Shown piece by piece: positions 26,099 to 34,567 of a stretch of 64,000 nucleotides of DNA. Made by a program: the position numbers and the translations under genes. The notes beneath the pieces were generated by a model, which saw only the letters and a list, made by a program, of their open reading frames with translations, was not told where the DNA came from and ran no database searches. Source of the DNA: Bacillota bacterium (lineage in GTDB: Bacteria > Bacillota > Negativicutes > Sporomusales > Sporomusaceae); assembly GCA_017889705.1 (NCBI GenBank), contig JAGGAB010000019.1:1-64000 (forward strand), read 5' to 3'. How positions within the stretch are numbered: position 1 is the stretch's first letter; the number at the start of each line of letters is the position of its first letter.

Positions 26099-26554
26099 AT
26101 GATGGATAAAGACAACCTGTTAAAACTGGATAATCAGCTGTGTTTTGCAATCTACGCCTGCTCTAAGGAAGTTGTCAGGTTATATCGCCCCTTTTTAGAT
26201 GCCTTGGGAATTACTTATACACAATATATTACGCTATTGGCTCTTTGGGATAAAGACAACCTGGCATTAAAGGAACTTGGGGAAAAGCTGTTTCTGGATT
26301 CGGGAACGTTAACGCCGCTCTTAAAAAAAATGGAAGCTGCCGGTTTGGTTTGCAGGCAGCGCAGCAAAGACGATGAGCGGATTTTATGTATAAGACTGAC
26401 TGATAAAGGCAAAGCACTAAAGGATGACGCCTATGAGGTTGCGCAAAAAGTTTTTTGTGCTTCCCAATTATCAATAAAAGAAGCAGTTGATATGCGAAAT
26501 CAACTGCGCGGGATGCTGGCAAGACTAACTGCAGCCCAAGAGAAGGAAAAATGA
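26099..26554 (+). CDS. ohrR: OhrR-type MarR-family peroxide sensor
   Basis: A 151-residue MarR protein with the OhrR hallmark LDNQLCFAIYACSKEV; the Cys near residue 15 is the reactive thiol that sulfenylates with organic peroxide. The tyrosine-rich stretch PFLDALGITYTQYITLLALW and winged helix (LFLDSGTLTPLLKKMEAAGLVCR, SKDDERILCIRLTDKG) follow. It lies between the nitroreductase and glutathione peroxidase genes, all on one strand. Start 26099 or 26102 (tandem ATGs) is undecided. Confidence 0.9.
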   Translation: MMDKDNLLKLDNQLCFAIYACSKEVVRLYRPFLDALGITYTQYITLLALWDKDNLALKELGEKLFLDSGTLTPLLKKMEAAGLVCRQRSKDDERILCIRLTDKGKALKDDAYEVAQKVFCASQLSIKEAVDMRNQLRGMLARLTAAQEKEK

Positions 26555-26715
26555 AAATCGGATTTATGCAGTTGCTCATAGACGCAACTGGCAGCAATAT
26601 ATGTTGACTAAAAAACATTCCGGCATCTAAAAATAATAAAGAAGAAACAGGCTGTTATGCCAAATTTTACTACCATAAAACCGAGAATAATCACTAAAAA
26701 TTTAGGAGGGGTAAT

Positions 26716-27261
26716 ATGAGTATCTACGACTATAATGTAAAAACCATCAGTGGTAAAGAAATCACGCTTGCTGAGTACCAGGGGAAAGTGATAATCATTG
26801 TTAACACTGCCAGCAAATGTGGCTTTACTCCGCAGTATGAAGAACTGCAGCAATTGTATGATGACTATGCGGCCAGAGGGCTGGAGATTCTTGGTTTTCC
26901 AAGCAACCAATTTGCTGAACAGGAGCCGGGAAGTAATGCTGAGGTGGAACAATTTTGCCGGATTAATTACGGCGTTAGTTTTTCCATGTTTGAAAAGACA
27001 GAGGTGCGCGGAGAAAATGCACATCCTTTATTTACATATTTGACTGCAAAAATGCCATTCAAAGGCTTTGACTTAAACCATCCTATTGGTAGCAAGCTGC
27101 AAACCGTATTGCAGGAAAATTTCCCGGAGATGCTTGAAGGCGACTCTATAAAATGGAACTTTACCAAGTTCTTAGTTAATCGGCAAGGGGAAGTGGTAGG
27201 CCGATATGAACCAACAACTTCACCATTGGCAATGAAAGCAGACATTGAAAAGCTGCTGTAA
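26716..27261 (+). CDS. Glutathione peroxidase family (thiol peroxidase, BsaA-like)
   Basis: A 181-residue thioredoxin-fold peroxidase. Peroxidatic Cys lies in NTASKCGFTPQYEEL, the Gln in FPSNQFAEQEPG, the Asn/Trp pair in IKWNFTKFLVNRQG, completing the Cys-Gln-Trp-Asn tetrad. Bacterial members with Cys generally use thioredoxin rather than glutathione. GGAGGGG precedes ATG. It follows ohrR by 160 bases and fits the peroxide-defence module. Confidence 0.93.
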   Translation: MSIYDYNVKTISGKEITLAEYQGKVIIIVNTASKCGFTPQYEELQQLYDDYAARGLEILGFPSNQFAEQEPGSNAEVEQFCRINYGVSFSMFEKTEVRGENAHPLFTYLTAKMPFKGFDLNHPIGSKLQTVLQENFPEMLEGDSIKWNFTKFLVNRQGEVVGRYEPTTSPLAMKADIEKLL

Positions 27262-27271
27262 TTTGGAGAGT

Positions 27272-27814
27272 ATGGATAATACGAAGAAAATAGTTGCCAT
27301 TGGCGACTCGATTACGTATGGGTTTCCCTATTTGCCGACCGCTTCCTGGGTGCAGTTAACAAGTGAAACACTGGGTATTCCTATCATTAATAAAGGCATC
27401 AACGGCAACACCACCGGTGAAATGGTAGCGCGGTTTGAACGCGATGTTCTCCGGCTTTTGCCATCGCATGTAATTATTATGGGCGGTACGAATGATGCTT
27501 GTGGCGGGATGGAAGCCGAAGTAGTGGCCGCGAATATCTGCTATATGATAGAAGCTGCGCAGCAGCGGGCAGTCACGCCAATAATCGGGCTGCCGATACC
27601 CTGTAATTATCAGCAGGATGAATATATGTTAGCGCTGTATCGTGAAGATATGCGGGAATATGCGCTGGCTAACCAGTTGCCTGTGATTGATTTTCATGCT
27701 GCTTTTCTGCGGTCAGGAAGCAGGCAGTCAGAGCTTACCTATTATGCTGATGTGCTGCATCCGAATGAACGCGGCTATCAGGTGATGGCAGCGGCTGCGG
27801 CCAAAGTACTATAA
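27272..27814 (+). CDS. SGNH/GDSL-family hydrolase
   Basis: A 180-residue esterase/lipase fold. Block I GDSITYGFPYLP carries the Ser, block II GINGNTTGEM the Gly, block III GGTNDACGG the Asn, and block V DVLHPNERGY the Asp-x-x-His dyad. There is no signal peptide, so it is cytoplasmic. ATG 27272 follows TTGGAGAG, 10 bases after the peroxidase stop, so it may share that transcript. Substrate unknown (acyl or acetyl esters). Confidence 0.9.
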   Translation: MDNTKKIVAIGDSITYGFPYLPTASWVQLTSETLGIPIINKGINGNTTGEMVARFERDVLRLLPSHVIIMGGTNDACGGMEAEVVAANICYMIEAAQQRAVTPIIGLPIPCNYQQDEYMLALYREDMREYALANQLPVIDFHAAFLRSGSRQSELTYYADVLHPNERGYQVMAAAAAKVL

Positions 27815-27826
27815 GCGTAGACACGT

Positions 27827-27864
27827 TAAAAACTCCGGAATTGTCCGGAGTTTTTAATTTTTTT
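27827..27864 (+). terminator. Intrinsic terminator
   Basis: AAAACTCCGG, AATTGT, CCGGAGTTTTT, then further T residues. Confidence 0.92.
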
Positions 27865-27988
27865 GCACGTTTACCAAGCGATTTCTAATAAATGCCTTAT
27901 ATAATTATAACATTTAAGAGGTTTTTGTTGAGAATTGTCAATAAGATGGTTATAAGTTGAAAACCAAAGTAAAGCTGGTGACAAGGAA

Positions 27989-28891
27989 ATGAATAATAAA
28001 CAATTTATGTATAAGGCCTATGGCTTAACCTTTGCCGCTGATTTTTGCATACCTGGACTGCCTGAGTCGCAAGGGCTGCCTGATGTAATTATTCGCTATA
28101 GCGCAGTACCGGAGTCGCTGGAAGATGCCATTATTACTGCAATTGTATTTCAGGTTGCGCCAGCAAAATTTCTTCTCAATGTAGAGGGCATTGCCCGTTA
28201 CCTCATTGTCGGGCGCCATGAAATTATTATTGAGCCTTGTGCAACTGCTGATGAGACAGATGTGCAAGCCTTTTTGCTGGGAACGGTATTGGGGGTGCTG
28301 CTGCAGGCGCGCGGTGGATTTGTTTTGCATGGCGCGGCAGTGAATATAAATGGGCAAGCTCTTATAGCCACCGGCGTTTCGGCGGTCGGCAAATCTACGC
28401 TGGCAGCTGCTCTGTGTCGGCAAGGACATGAGCTGTTGGCTGATGATATGTGTTTGGTCAGTTTTGACGGAAAGGGGAAGCCGGAGCTTATTTCCGGTTA
28501 TCCCCTTGTTAAATTGTGGACGGATGCTGTGGAAGTGTTGGGAGAAAAGACAAGCTTATTACGGCGGGTGCGCAATAGGCTGGAGAAATACCAAGTGCCT
28601 GTAGGCAAGAAAGTTTCGGGAGCTGCTGTGCCGCTGCGCTGGTGCGTTGAGCTTAGACGTGATAATAGCAAACAAGTTAGTATTGCCAAACTGCCAGATG
28701 CTGAGAAAGTTACCTCAATTGAAACAAACGCCCACCGTTACTGGTTTTTGTCGGGCCGGGACCAAGTGCATCAGGCGAAGTGCTGTAAACAAATTGCTGC
28801 CGCAGTTAATGGTTTCCGCATGTCTTGGCCGTTAGAAGGCTTTTGGCTTGAGGATATGGTAAAGAAAATTGAGGGGGTTATTGACAAATGA
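27989..28891 (+). CDS. HPr-kinase-like P-loop protein
   Basis: The 300-residue protein has an HPrK C-terminal-like fold: ARGGFVLHGAAVNINGQALIATGVSAVGKSTLAAAL holds the strand-loop and Walker A, and HELLADDMCLV the Asp pair. Real HPr kinases also have an N-terminal domain and a HxN/KxP signature, which I do not see, so this is one of the divergent members found in natural-product and polysaccharide loci. It overlaps the sulfotransferase by 4 bases. AAGGA sits very close to ATG 27989. Confidence 0.8.
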   Translation: MNNKQFMYKAYGLTFAADFCIPGLPESQGLPDVIIRYSAVPESLEDAIITAIVFQVAPAKFLLNVEGIARYLIVGRHEIIIEPCATADETDVQAFLLGTVLGVLLQARGGFVLHGAAVNINGQALIATGVSAVGKSTLAAALCRQGHELLADDMCLVSFDGKGKPELISGYPLVKLWTDAVEVLGEKTSLLRRVRNRLEKYQVPVGKKVSGAAVPLRWCVELRRDNSKQVSIAKLPDAEKVTSIETNAHRYWFLSGRDQVHQAKCCKQIAAAVNGFRMSWPLEGFWLEDMVKKIEGVIDK

Positions 28892-29748
28892 AGGGTATCT
28901 TCTGGTTAGCTTCTTATCCGAAATCAGGTAATACCTGGTTTCGGGCCTTTCTGAGTCGGCTGTTATCCCAAAACAAGGAAGCTTTAGATATAAACTGTTT
29001 AAGGACAGACGGAATTGCCAGTTCCCGCAATATCTTTGATTATATAACAGGCCTTGAGGCCTCTGATTTGAGTGCTGCGGAAATTGATGAGTTGCGGCCT
29101 AAGGTATATGCCTATATGGCTGCTCAGGCCCCCAAACCGTTACATATTAAAATCCATGATGCATATACCTTGCTGCCAGGAGGGCAGCCTTTAATTCCTG
29201 CCGGCGGCAGCCGAGGGGCAGTTTATATTATTCGTAATCCACTAGATATCGCGGTGTCGCTGGCCTTTCACCTGGGATGCAATTTGGATACGGCCATTGC
29301 TCACATGGGAGATTCTGAATATTGTTTTTCCGGAAGTTCGCGCCACTTGCACAGTAAACTGCGGCAAAAATTGCTGTCCTGGAGCGAGCATGTGGAAAGC
29401 TGGACAAAGGGACCTAAGTTTCCGGTAAAAATAATCCGTTATGAAGATATGCATGCCAGCCCCGTGGAAACTTTCACCGCCGTAGCAGCTTTTATGGAGC
29501 TGGCGGCAAAGCCGGCAGAAATTGAACAGGCAGTAGCCGCTGCCGCCTTTAAAAATTTGCAACAACAAGAAAAACAAGCGGGTTTTCAAGAGAAACCGGC
29601 AAATATGGCAGCCTTTTTCCGGGAAGGCAAGGTCGGCAGTTGGTGCTCGGCATTAACGCAGGAGCAGGTTTTGCGCCTGGTAAGTGAGCACAGGCGTGTT
29701 ATGCGGCAGTTTGGCTACCTTTCTGAACAGGGTGAACCTGTTTTTTAA
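28888..29748 (+). CDS. PAPS-dependent sulfotransferase
   Basis: The 286-residue protein has the 5'-phosphosulfate loop LASYPKSGNTWFRAFLSRLL at its start, the 3'-phosphate-binding region VYIIRNPLDIAVSLAFH and RYEDM, plus GKVGSWCSALTQEQ near the C-terminus (GxxGxWK-like). It transfers sulfate from PAPS to a hydroxyl or amine of a small molecule, glycan or peptide. ATGA overlap with the HPr-kinase-like gene indicates coupled expression. The acceptor is unknown. Confidence 0.9.
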   Translation: MKGIFWLASYPKSGNTWFRAFLSRLLSQNKEALDINCLRTDGIASSRNIFDYITGLEASDLSAAEIDELRPKVYAYMAAQAPKPLHIKIHDAYTLLPGGQPLIPAGGSRGAVYIIRNPLDIAVSLAFHLGCNLDTAIAHMGDSEYCFSGSSRHLHSKLRQKLLSWSEHVESWTKGPKFPVKIIRYEDMHASPVETFTAVAAFMELAAKPAEIEQAVAAAAFKNLQQQEKQAGFQEKPANMAAFFREGKVGSWCSALTQEQVLRLVSEHRRVMRQFGYLSEQGEPVF

Positions 29749-29921
29749 TATTGGTAGAGTACAGGAGCAAGGAAGATAATGCTTATTGCTGCTGCCTTAT
29801 ACATTGAGACAGTCGGTTTTGGATCGGCGTGAATTGACGGTCCAAAGGCGAGGCACTTTTTTATTCAACAAATCTGATTCCGGGCATACTATATACTATT
29901 ATGTTCGGAGGAGGGACTACG

Positions 29922-30005
29922 TTGCTGGAAATTGTTTATGGCCTGATGGCTGTGGGAATTATTACATTGAGTTCGCTGGTTTACATGTACTACCGGCAGC
30001 CATGA
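29922..30005 (+). CDS. 27-aa single-pass membrane peptide
   Basis: TTG 29922 stands behind a strong GGAGGAGGG. The product is one membrane helix (IVYGLMAVGIITLSSLVYMY) with a short basic tail. It ends before a terminator at 30013. A CATACTATA element upstream resembles the sigma-K -10. No family recognised. Confidence 0.5.
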   Translation: MLEIVYGLMAVGIITLSSLVYMYYRQP

Positions 30006-30012
30006 TTCTTAT

Positions 30013-30035
30013 CCCTCGGCAATCGGGGGATTTTT
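30013..30035 (+). terminator. Intrinsic terminator
   Basis: CCCTCG, GCAAT, CGGGGG followed by ATTTTT. Confidence 0.75.
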
Positions 30036-30046
30036 ACTGAGCGAAC

Positions 30047-30187
30047 CTAGGCCGCAGAATCATCACAGTCTAGTAATGCCTTGTTAATATCTACGCCGGT
30101 AATTTCCAGAATGATGGCGGGAAACTCTTTTAAGATTTCTTCTATTTCAGTGATGCAATCCTGAGATGGTGATTGGTTGTTGCTCAT
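30047..30187 (-). CDS. 46-aa acidic small protein
   Basis: On the minus strand ATG 30187 is preceded by GAAGGTGAG. The product is helical and acidic (CITEIEEILKEFPAIILEITGVDINKALLDCDDS) with two Cys. It could be a small regulator or a peptide substrate; nothing in it is diagnostic. Confidence 0.5.
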   Translation of the reverse strand: MSNNQSPSQDCITEIEEILKEFPAIILEITGVDINKALLDCDDSAA

Positions 30188-30415
30188 AAGCTCACCTTCT
30201 TTCCGTCAAATAGTTACTTCAATAATACCGAAAAATTTACTTGTTTTTGTTTATATTTGTTAAAGATTTTGTTAACGATAGCGGCGAAGGGAACCATTAT
30301 AGATTGTTTGCATAGTATATAGCAGGTGCTTTATTAGTTGATGACTATTATTCAGGGGGCGTTAAGAGATCGTCTGAATCAAGTCTTCATTTATTTGCTG
30401 AAAGGAGTAAACTAT

Positions 30416-30652
30416 ATGGCTCACGATCAAGCATTTGCATTTCCTTTTGGGCAGGCGGTTACTGCTGTTACCCAGTCAGGAAACGTATTTGCAGGTACTT
30501 TGCTGGGTATTAGACATCATAATGAATCCAGCCAGAGAATTCAATTATTATTTATCCGATTAACAACCGCGGTTGGCCCGTATACGATAGGGGAAGTTGT
30601 TGCACTAAATACAGCGCAAATTGAATCCATTGGTCCGATCGCTATCACCTAA
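30416..30652 (+). CDS. Hypothetical 78-aa protein
   Basis: ATG 30416 follows GAAAGGAG. A compact beta-rich protein (FPFGQAVTAVTQSGNVFAGTLLGIRHH, then RIQLLFIRLTTAVGPYTIGEVVALNTAQIESIGPI). The pattern of short strands resembles Sm/SH3-like small barrels, but I cannot assign a family. It has its own terminator. Confidence 0.65.
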   Translation: MAHDQAFAFPFGQAVTAVTQSGNVFAGTLLGIRHHNESSQRIQLLFIRLTTAVGPYTIGEVVALNTAQIESIGPIAIT

Positions 30653-30683
30653 GTTGGTGGTTGTAATTTAAAAGATAGTATTC

Positions 30684-30720
30684 TGCCGGGAAGTAAGTTT
30701 TTCCGGCATCTTTTTATTTT
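30684..30720 (+). terminator. Intrinsic terminator
   Basis: TGCCGGGAA against TTTCCGGCA with a following T-rich tail. Confidence 0.88.
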
Positions 30721-30745
30721 GCGTGAATTGTAGTATAATAATTTT

Positions 30746-30858
30746 GGTGCAACGGAGTGGTGGGTCTGCTGGGTTTGGGGAAACCCAGTTGATTTGGTGG
30801 GGCTCCGTTGCTCGGAACGATAATCTAAATCTCTCAAGGGAAACTTGGGAGATTTTTT
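30746..30858 (+). ncRNA. Structured small RNA of unknown family
   Basis: TATAAT at 30734-30739 puts the start at about 30746. The RNA then folds as a 9-bp outer stem (GCAACGGAG with CTCCGTTGC), a G-rich internal loop with GGTGGG on both sides, and an 8-bp inner hairpin (CTGGGTTT, GGGG, AAACCCAG). A separate 12-bp terminator with loop GGAAA and six Ts follows. It lies between the terminator of one gene and the promoter of the next, so it is a free-standing transcript. I do not recognise a known family. Confidence 0.7.
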
Positions 30859-30885
30859 ATTTGCAATTACCAGATAAAATTATAA

Positions 30886-30914
30886 TTGACAGGTATTATA
30901 ACATTTGGTACATT
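30886..30914 (+). promoter_or_regulatory. Promoter of the AbrB-like gene
   Basis: TTGACA at 30886-30891, 17 bases, TACATT at 30909-30914. Confidence 0.65.
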
Positions 30915-30963
30915 TAACTTGTAGCAATTTGTCGAATAAAGTAAAAACGAAGGGGAAATACAG

Positions 30964-31212
30964 ATGAAAGCAACTGGGATTGTAAGAAGAGTGGACGAAC
31001 TTGGCAGAGTAGTAATACCTATCGAGTTACGGCGCGTTTTTGGTATTGAAGAAAAAGATGGTCTTGAAATATACACGGATAGTGACCAGATCATTTTACG
31101 GAAGTACGAGCCTGCCTGCCTGTTTTGCGGAAGTGCTGTTGAGGTAAGCATTTTTAAAGGTAAAAATGTGTGTAAAGAATGCTTCACTGCCATGAGTGAA
31201 AAAGTTGTCTAA
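30964..31212 (+). CDS. AbrB/SpoVT-family transition-state regulator with zinc ribbon
   Basis: The 82-residue protein starts with the swapped-hairpin AbrB DNA-binding domain (ATGIVRRVDELGRVVIPIELRRVFGI, DGLEIYTDSDQIILRKYEP). The C-terminal third has CLFCGS and CKEC, a likely zinc ribbon seen in Clostridial AbrB proteins. AbrB proteins bind AT-rich promoters during the growth-to-stationary transition. The gene is monocistronic with its own promoter and terminator. Confidence 0.93.
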   Translation: MKATGIVRRVDELGRVVIPIELRRVFGIEEKDGLEIYTDSDQIILRKYEPACLFCGSAVEVSIFKGKNVCKECFTAMSEKVV

Positions 31213-31237
31213 TATTGTTGCGTCTGAGTAGATGTTT

Positions 31238-31268
31238 GCCGTATCTTAGCGATACGGCTTTTTATTTT
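31238..31268 (+). terminator. Intrinsic terminator of the AbrB-like gene
   Basis: GCCGTATC, TTAGC, GATACGGC followed by a T-rich tail. Confidence 0.93.
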
Positions 31269-31476
31269 TTAAAAAATTGTTAGGCAGCTTGTAAATACTG
31301 GTTTCTGTAGTATTATAGTAATAAGAAAATAAAACCAAGTGTTTTGTGCTGCAAAGAATTTTCGGTTTGTACGGGGGGAGCAGGCAATTTTTGAAAAGTA
31401 TGCTGTTCTTAGCCTGTCGTTAAGAAAGTCAAGTTTCGTTGTTGTGAAAATAACCTGCTGAGGGAGGGGAATTGCC

Positions 31477-31701
31477 ATGGAACGGAAACTTAAGACAGCT
31501 TTACTGAATACGATTGAAGATTACAATGTCATTGTTAAGCAAATCAATGATCCAACTACGCCGCCAGCCCGAAAATTAGAATTGATTACCGCCAAGGAAG
31601 CCTTGCAGCAGGTTCTGCAGAATTTTGCCGATGCGGAATATGTTGAAAACATTGATGGCAGATGGCAAATTAAAGTGATCGTCATTATGGAGCATGGTTA
31701 G
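31477..31701 (+). CDS. Hypothetical 74-aa protein
   Basis: ATG 31477 follows GGGAGGGGAA. Helical N-terminal two thirds (LLNTIEDYNVIVKQIND and KLELITAKEALQQVLQNFADAEYV) and a terminal strand (WQIKVIVIME). It lies 36 bases before the RraA-like gene. Family not recognised. Confidence 0.65.
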   Translation: MERKLKTALLNTIEDYNVIVKQINDPTTPPARKLELITAKEALQQVLQNFADAEYVENIDGRWQIKVIVIMEHG

Positions 31702-31737
31702 TTTGCCGTAATACGGAAACAAGCTAGGAGGTCAGGG

Positions 31738-32403
31738 ATGACAGAGTGGAACAATGATAATGAACTTTTTCACATTATGCGCGAGGAACTTTATACACCG
31801 GTAATCGGCGATATTCTTGATAAATTAGGCCGCTATCACCAGTTTTTGCCGCAGGCCGTGCAGCCCATGAGAGAAGATATGGTGCTTGTCGGCAGGGCTA
31901 TGCCGGTATTGATGATTGATGTATATGGTGAGCAGAAAAAACCGTTTGGTTTGTTGACCGAAGCGCTTGACCAACTGCAGCCGGGAGAAATCTACATCGC
32001 CAGCGGCGGCGAAATGCGTTGTGCGTATTGGGGCGAGCTGCTGACAGCTACAGCCAAAACCCGGGGTGCTAATGGTGCTGTGGTCAATGGCTTTCATCGC
32101 GATACGCCAATGGTGCTGGAACAGAATTGGCCGGTATTTTCCCGTGGCCGGTATGCTCAAGATTCGGGAGTCAGAACCCAGGTTGCCAATTACCGCTGCC
32201 CCATTGAGATTGGGGATGTCTGGGTCAACCCCGGAGATTTGGTGTTTGCTGATCTTGACGGGGTGGTAATTATTCCGCAGGAATTGGAACGGGAAGTTGT
32301 TGTACAGGCCTTGGCAAAAGCCCGGGCAGAAAAAGTGGTGCGCACGGATATTGAGAATGGACTTTCCAGCACGGCTGCTTTCGAAAAATATGGAATACTG
32401 TAA
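31738..32403 (+). CDS. RraA-family protein (second paralogue)
   Basis: A 221-residue RraA-like protein distinct from the one at 20990. It has the N-terminal [12 protein letters not shown], the site [27 protein letters not shown] with Gly-Glu-Leu and Arg-Asp conserved, and [18 protein letters not shown]. It should bind a divalent metal and a 2-oxo acid as an aldolase or decarboxylase. AGGAGG precedes ATG 31738. No transporter is adjacent. Confidence 0.82.
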   Translation: MTEWNNDNELFHIMREELYTPVIGDILDKLGRYHQFLPQAVQPMREDMVLVGRAMPVLMIDVYGEQKKPFGLLTEALDQLQPGEIYIASGGEMRCAYWGELLTATAKTRGANGAVVNGFHRDTPMVLEQNWPVFSRGRYAQDSGVRTQVANYRCPIEIGDVWVNPGDLVFADLDGVVIIPQELEREVVVQALAKARAEKVVRTDIENGLSSTAAFEKYGIL

Positions 32404-32412
32404 TAGTTGTTT

Positions 32413-32440
32413 AACACCGTCGCGGCAGCGGCGGTGTTTT
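32413..32440 (+). terminator. Intrinsic terminator
   Basis: AACACCG against CGGTGTT with TTTTG after it. Confidence 0.75.
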
Positions 32441-32498
32441 GTTATACGGAGAGCCAACGGCAACTAGAGTGCCTTTTGGCCTGACATTAATAAATAGA

Positions 32499-32540
32499 GA
32501 CTTGATTCAGACGGCGTTTGCACAAAGCTTGAATCAAGTC
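32499..32540. repeat. 11-bp perfect inverted repeat upstream of the CoA-disulfide reductase
   Basis: GACTTGATTCA and TGAATCAAGTC are separated by 20 bases. It may be an operator or an RNA hairpin in the leader; no T run follows. Confidence 0.55.
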
Positions 32541-32702
32541 GAGTTTATTCGTGAAATTAGAGGAAATAAATCTTCTTTACCGAACTGAAATTATTAATCA
32601 GAAAAACGTGCTGCTCTTGTCTGGAAACCTATAAGCAATTGGGGTGGTAAGCTGGTTAAACTGAAAGACCGTATTGCAAATAATATTGAAGGAGGTCTTT
32701 TC

Positions 32703-34364
32703 ATGAGCAAAAAAGTTTTGATCGTAGGCGGTGTTGCCGGTGGCGCGTCGGCTGCAGCGAGACTTAGACGCCTGGATGAAACCGCTGAAATCATTATGTT
32801 TGAACGGGATGAGCATATTTCGTTTGCCAACTGCGGTTTGCCCTATTATATTGGCGAAAGCATCAAAGACCGAAACAAGCTGCTGGTGCAGACACCGCGG
32901 AGCATGAAAGCACGGTTTAATATTGATGTCCGCAATCACAGCGAGGTAACAGGCATAGATCCTAACCGCAAAACCGTGACAGTTAACAGCAAAGAAAAGG
33001 GAATCTATGAAGAAAGCTTCGACTACCTGATTCTTTCGCCGGGAGCCAAAGCCATAAAGCCGCCGATTCCCGGCATTGACGGCAAGCGGATTTTTACCCT
33101 GCGCAATATTCCGGACACCGACAGGATTAAAAGCTTTGTGGATAAAGAGGAAGTGCAACGGGCGGTAGTTATCGGCGGTGGCTTTATCGGTGTCGAAATG
33201 GCTGAGAACCTAAAAGACAGAGGCCTGGCAGTTACCCTGATTGAAGCTGCACCTCACATCTTGCCGCCGTTTGATTCCGAAATGGCAGCCGTAATCGAAA
33301 GTGAGCTTCAGGGTAATGGAGTGCAGCTGCTAGTTGAGGACGGCGTCAAGGCCTTCAATGAAGCCGCTAACGGAATTGAAGTTGTAACCAGTAGCGGCAA
33401 AACAATTAGTGCCGACCTGGTGCTGCTGGCGATTGGCGTTATTCCTGATACCGGCTTTATCAGAGCTAGCGGGATTAAATTAGGAGCCAAAGGACACATC
33501 CTTGTCAATGAAAGAATGGAAACTTCTTATCCAGGGATCTATGCAGTCGGTGATGCCGTTGAAGTTATTGATTTTGTCAGCAAACAAAACACGGCGATTC
33601 CCTTAGCGGGGCCAGCCAACAAGCAGGGAAGAATTGCGGCAGATAACATTGCCGGGTTGACGTCTAGCTATAAGGGGACACAGGGCAGTGCCATTCTTAA
33701 GGCCTTTAGGCTGACAGCAGCCTGCACCGGCAATAATGAACGGACACTTAAAAAATTGAATATGCCGCACAAAGTGATTTATGTCCATCCCGAATCCCAT
33801 GCTTCCTATTACCCGGGCGCACTGCCACTGTCGCTCAAGCTGATTTTCGCGGCAGACGGCAAAATATTGGGAGCGCAGGGAGTTGGCTCTGAGGGTGTTG
33901 ATAAACGCCTTGATGTTATTGCTACCGTGATGCGTCTTAATGGTAAGGTTTCAGATTTGGCCGAACTTGAGCTTTGTTATGCGCCGCCGTATTCTTCGGC
34001 CAAAGATCCTGTTAATCTTGCCGGGTATGTGGCGGAAAATATCCTGGCAGGGCGCACCGATACCTATACCTTTGACGAATTGACAACCTACAACCGAGAA
34101 GACATTTTGCTGCTTGATGTGCGGACAGAGCTTGAATTCAACAAAGGTCATTTGCCAGGAGCTGTAAATATTCCAGTTGATCAGCTGCGGGACAGACTGC
34201 AGGAACTTGATAAAAGCAAATTGATCATGGGTTATTGCCAGGTTGGTTTGCGCGGTTATATTGCCTCCAGAATCTTGTCCCAGCACGGCTTCACAGTGAA
34301 AAACATGACTGGCGGCTACAAATCGGCTAGTACTTGGGAGTATAGGCCGGAAAAGCTGAAATAA
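32703..34364 (+). CDS. CoA-disulfide reductase with C-terminal rhodanese domain
   Basis: The 553-residue flavoprotein has a pyridine-nucleotide-disulfide oxidoreductase fold: FAD motif VGGVAGGASAAA at the start, the single active Cys in SFANCGLPYYIG (about residue 43), NAD motif VIGGGFIGVEMAENL, and GDAVEV. The C-terminal rhodanese domain (about 465-553) has active Cys in GYCQVGLRG. CoADR-rhodanese fusions reduce CoA disulfide/polysulfide with NAD(P)H, linking thiol balance and sulfur metabolism. GGAGG precedes ATG. Confidence 0.93.
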   Translation: MSKKVLIVGGVAGGASAAARLRRLDETAEIIMFERDEHISFANCGLPYYIGESIKDRNKLLVQTPRSMKARFNIDVRNHSEVTGIDPNRKTVTVNSKEKGIYEESFDYLILSPGAKAIKPPIPGIDGKRIFTLRNIPDTDRIKSFVDKEEVQRAVVIGGGFIGVEMAENLKDRGLAVTLIEAAPHILPPFDSEMAAVIESELQGNGVQLLVEDGVKAFNEAANGIEVVTSSGKTISADLVLLAIGVIPDTGFIRASGIKLGAKGHILVNERMETSYPGIYAVGDAVEVIDFVSKQNTAIPLAGPANKQGRIAADNIAGLTSSYKGTQGSAILKAFRLTAACTGNNERTLKKLNMPHKVIYVHPESHASYYPGALPLSLKLIFAADGKILGAQGVGSEGVDKRLDVIATVMRLNGKVSDLAELELCYAPPYSSAKDPVNLAGYVAENILAGRTDTYTFDELTTYNREDILLLDVRTELEFNKGHLPGAVNIPVDQLRDRLQELDKSKLIMGYCQVGLRGYIASRILSQHGFTVKNMTGGYKSASTWEYRPEKLK

Positions 34365-34460
34365 CCAATAATTTAAAATAAGTGTCACAGCTAAAGCAAT
34401 TTGAGAGAGAACAAAAAACGAGCGAAAAGCATTCAGACACCTAACCGAAAAGCTAGTAAA

Positions 34461-34505
34461 ATAGTGGCGTCAGCATGGTCCGTTGCTGGCGTCACTATCA
34501 TTTTT
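34461..34505 (+). terminator. Intrinsic terminator
   Basis: ATAGTGGCGTCAGCA against TGCTGGCGTCACTAT, followed by CATTTTT. Confidence 0.88.
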
Positions 34506-34567
34506 AAAGGGATTTTGCTCCTGCTGGGGAATTATATACTAAATGGTAAAAAGAGGTGAACTGGTGG

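Noticed and set aside
29786-30040. 84-residue plus-strand ORF
   Set aside because: No ribosome site; overlaps in another frame the 27-aa membrane peptide, which has a strong one.
30746-30858. Signal recognition particle, 6S, ZTP or fluoride RNA
   Set aside because: Compared with recalled consensus landmarks of each; length, loop sequences or conserved motifs do not fit.
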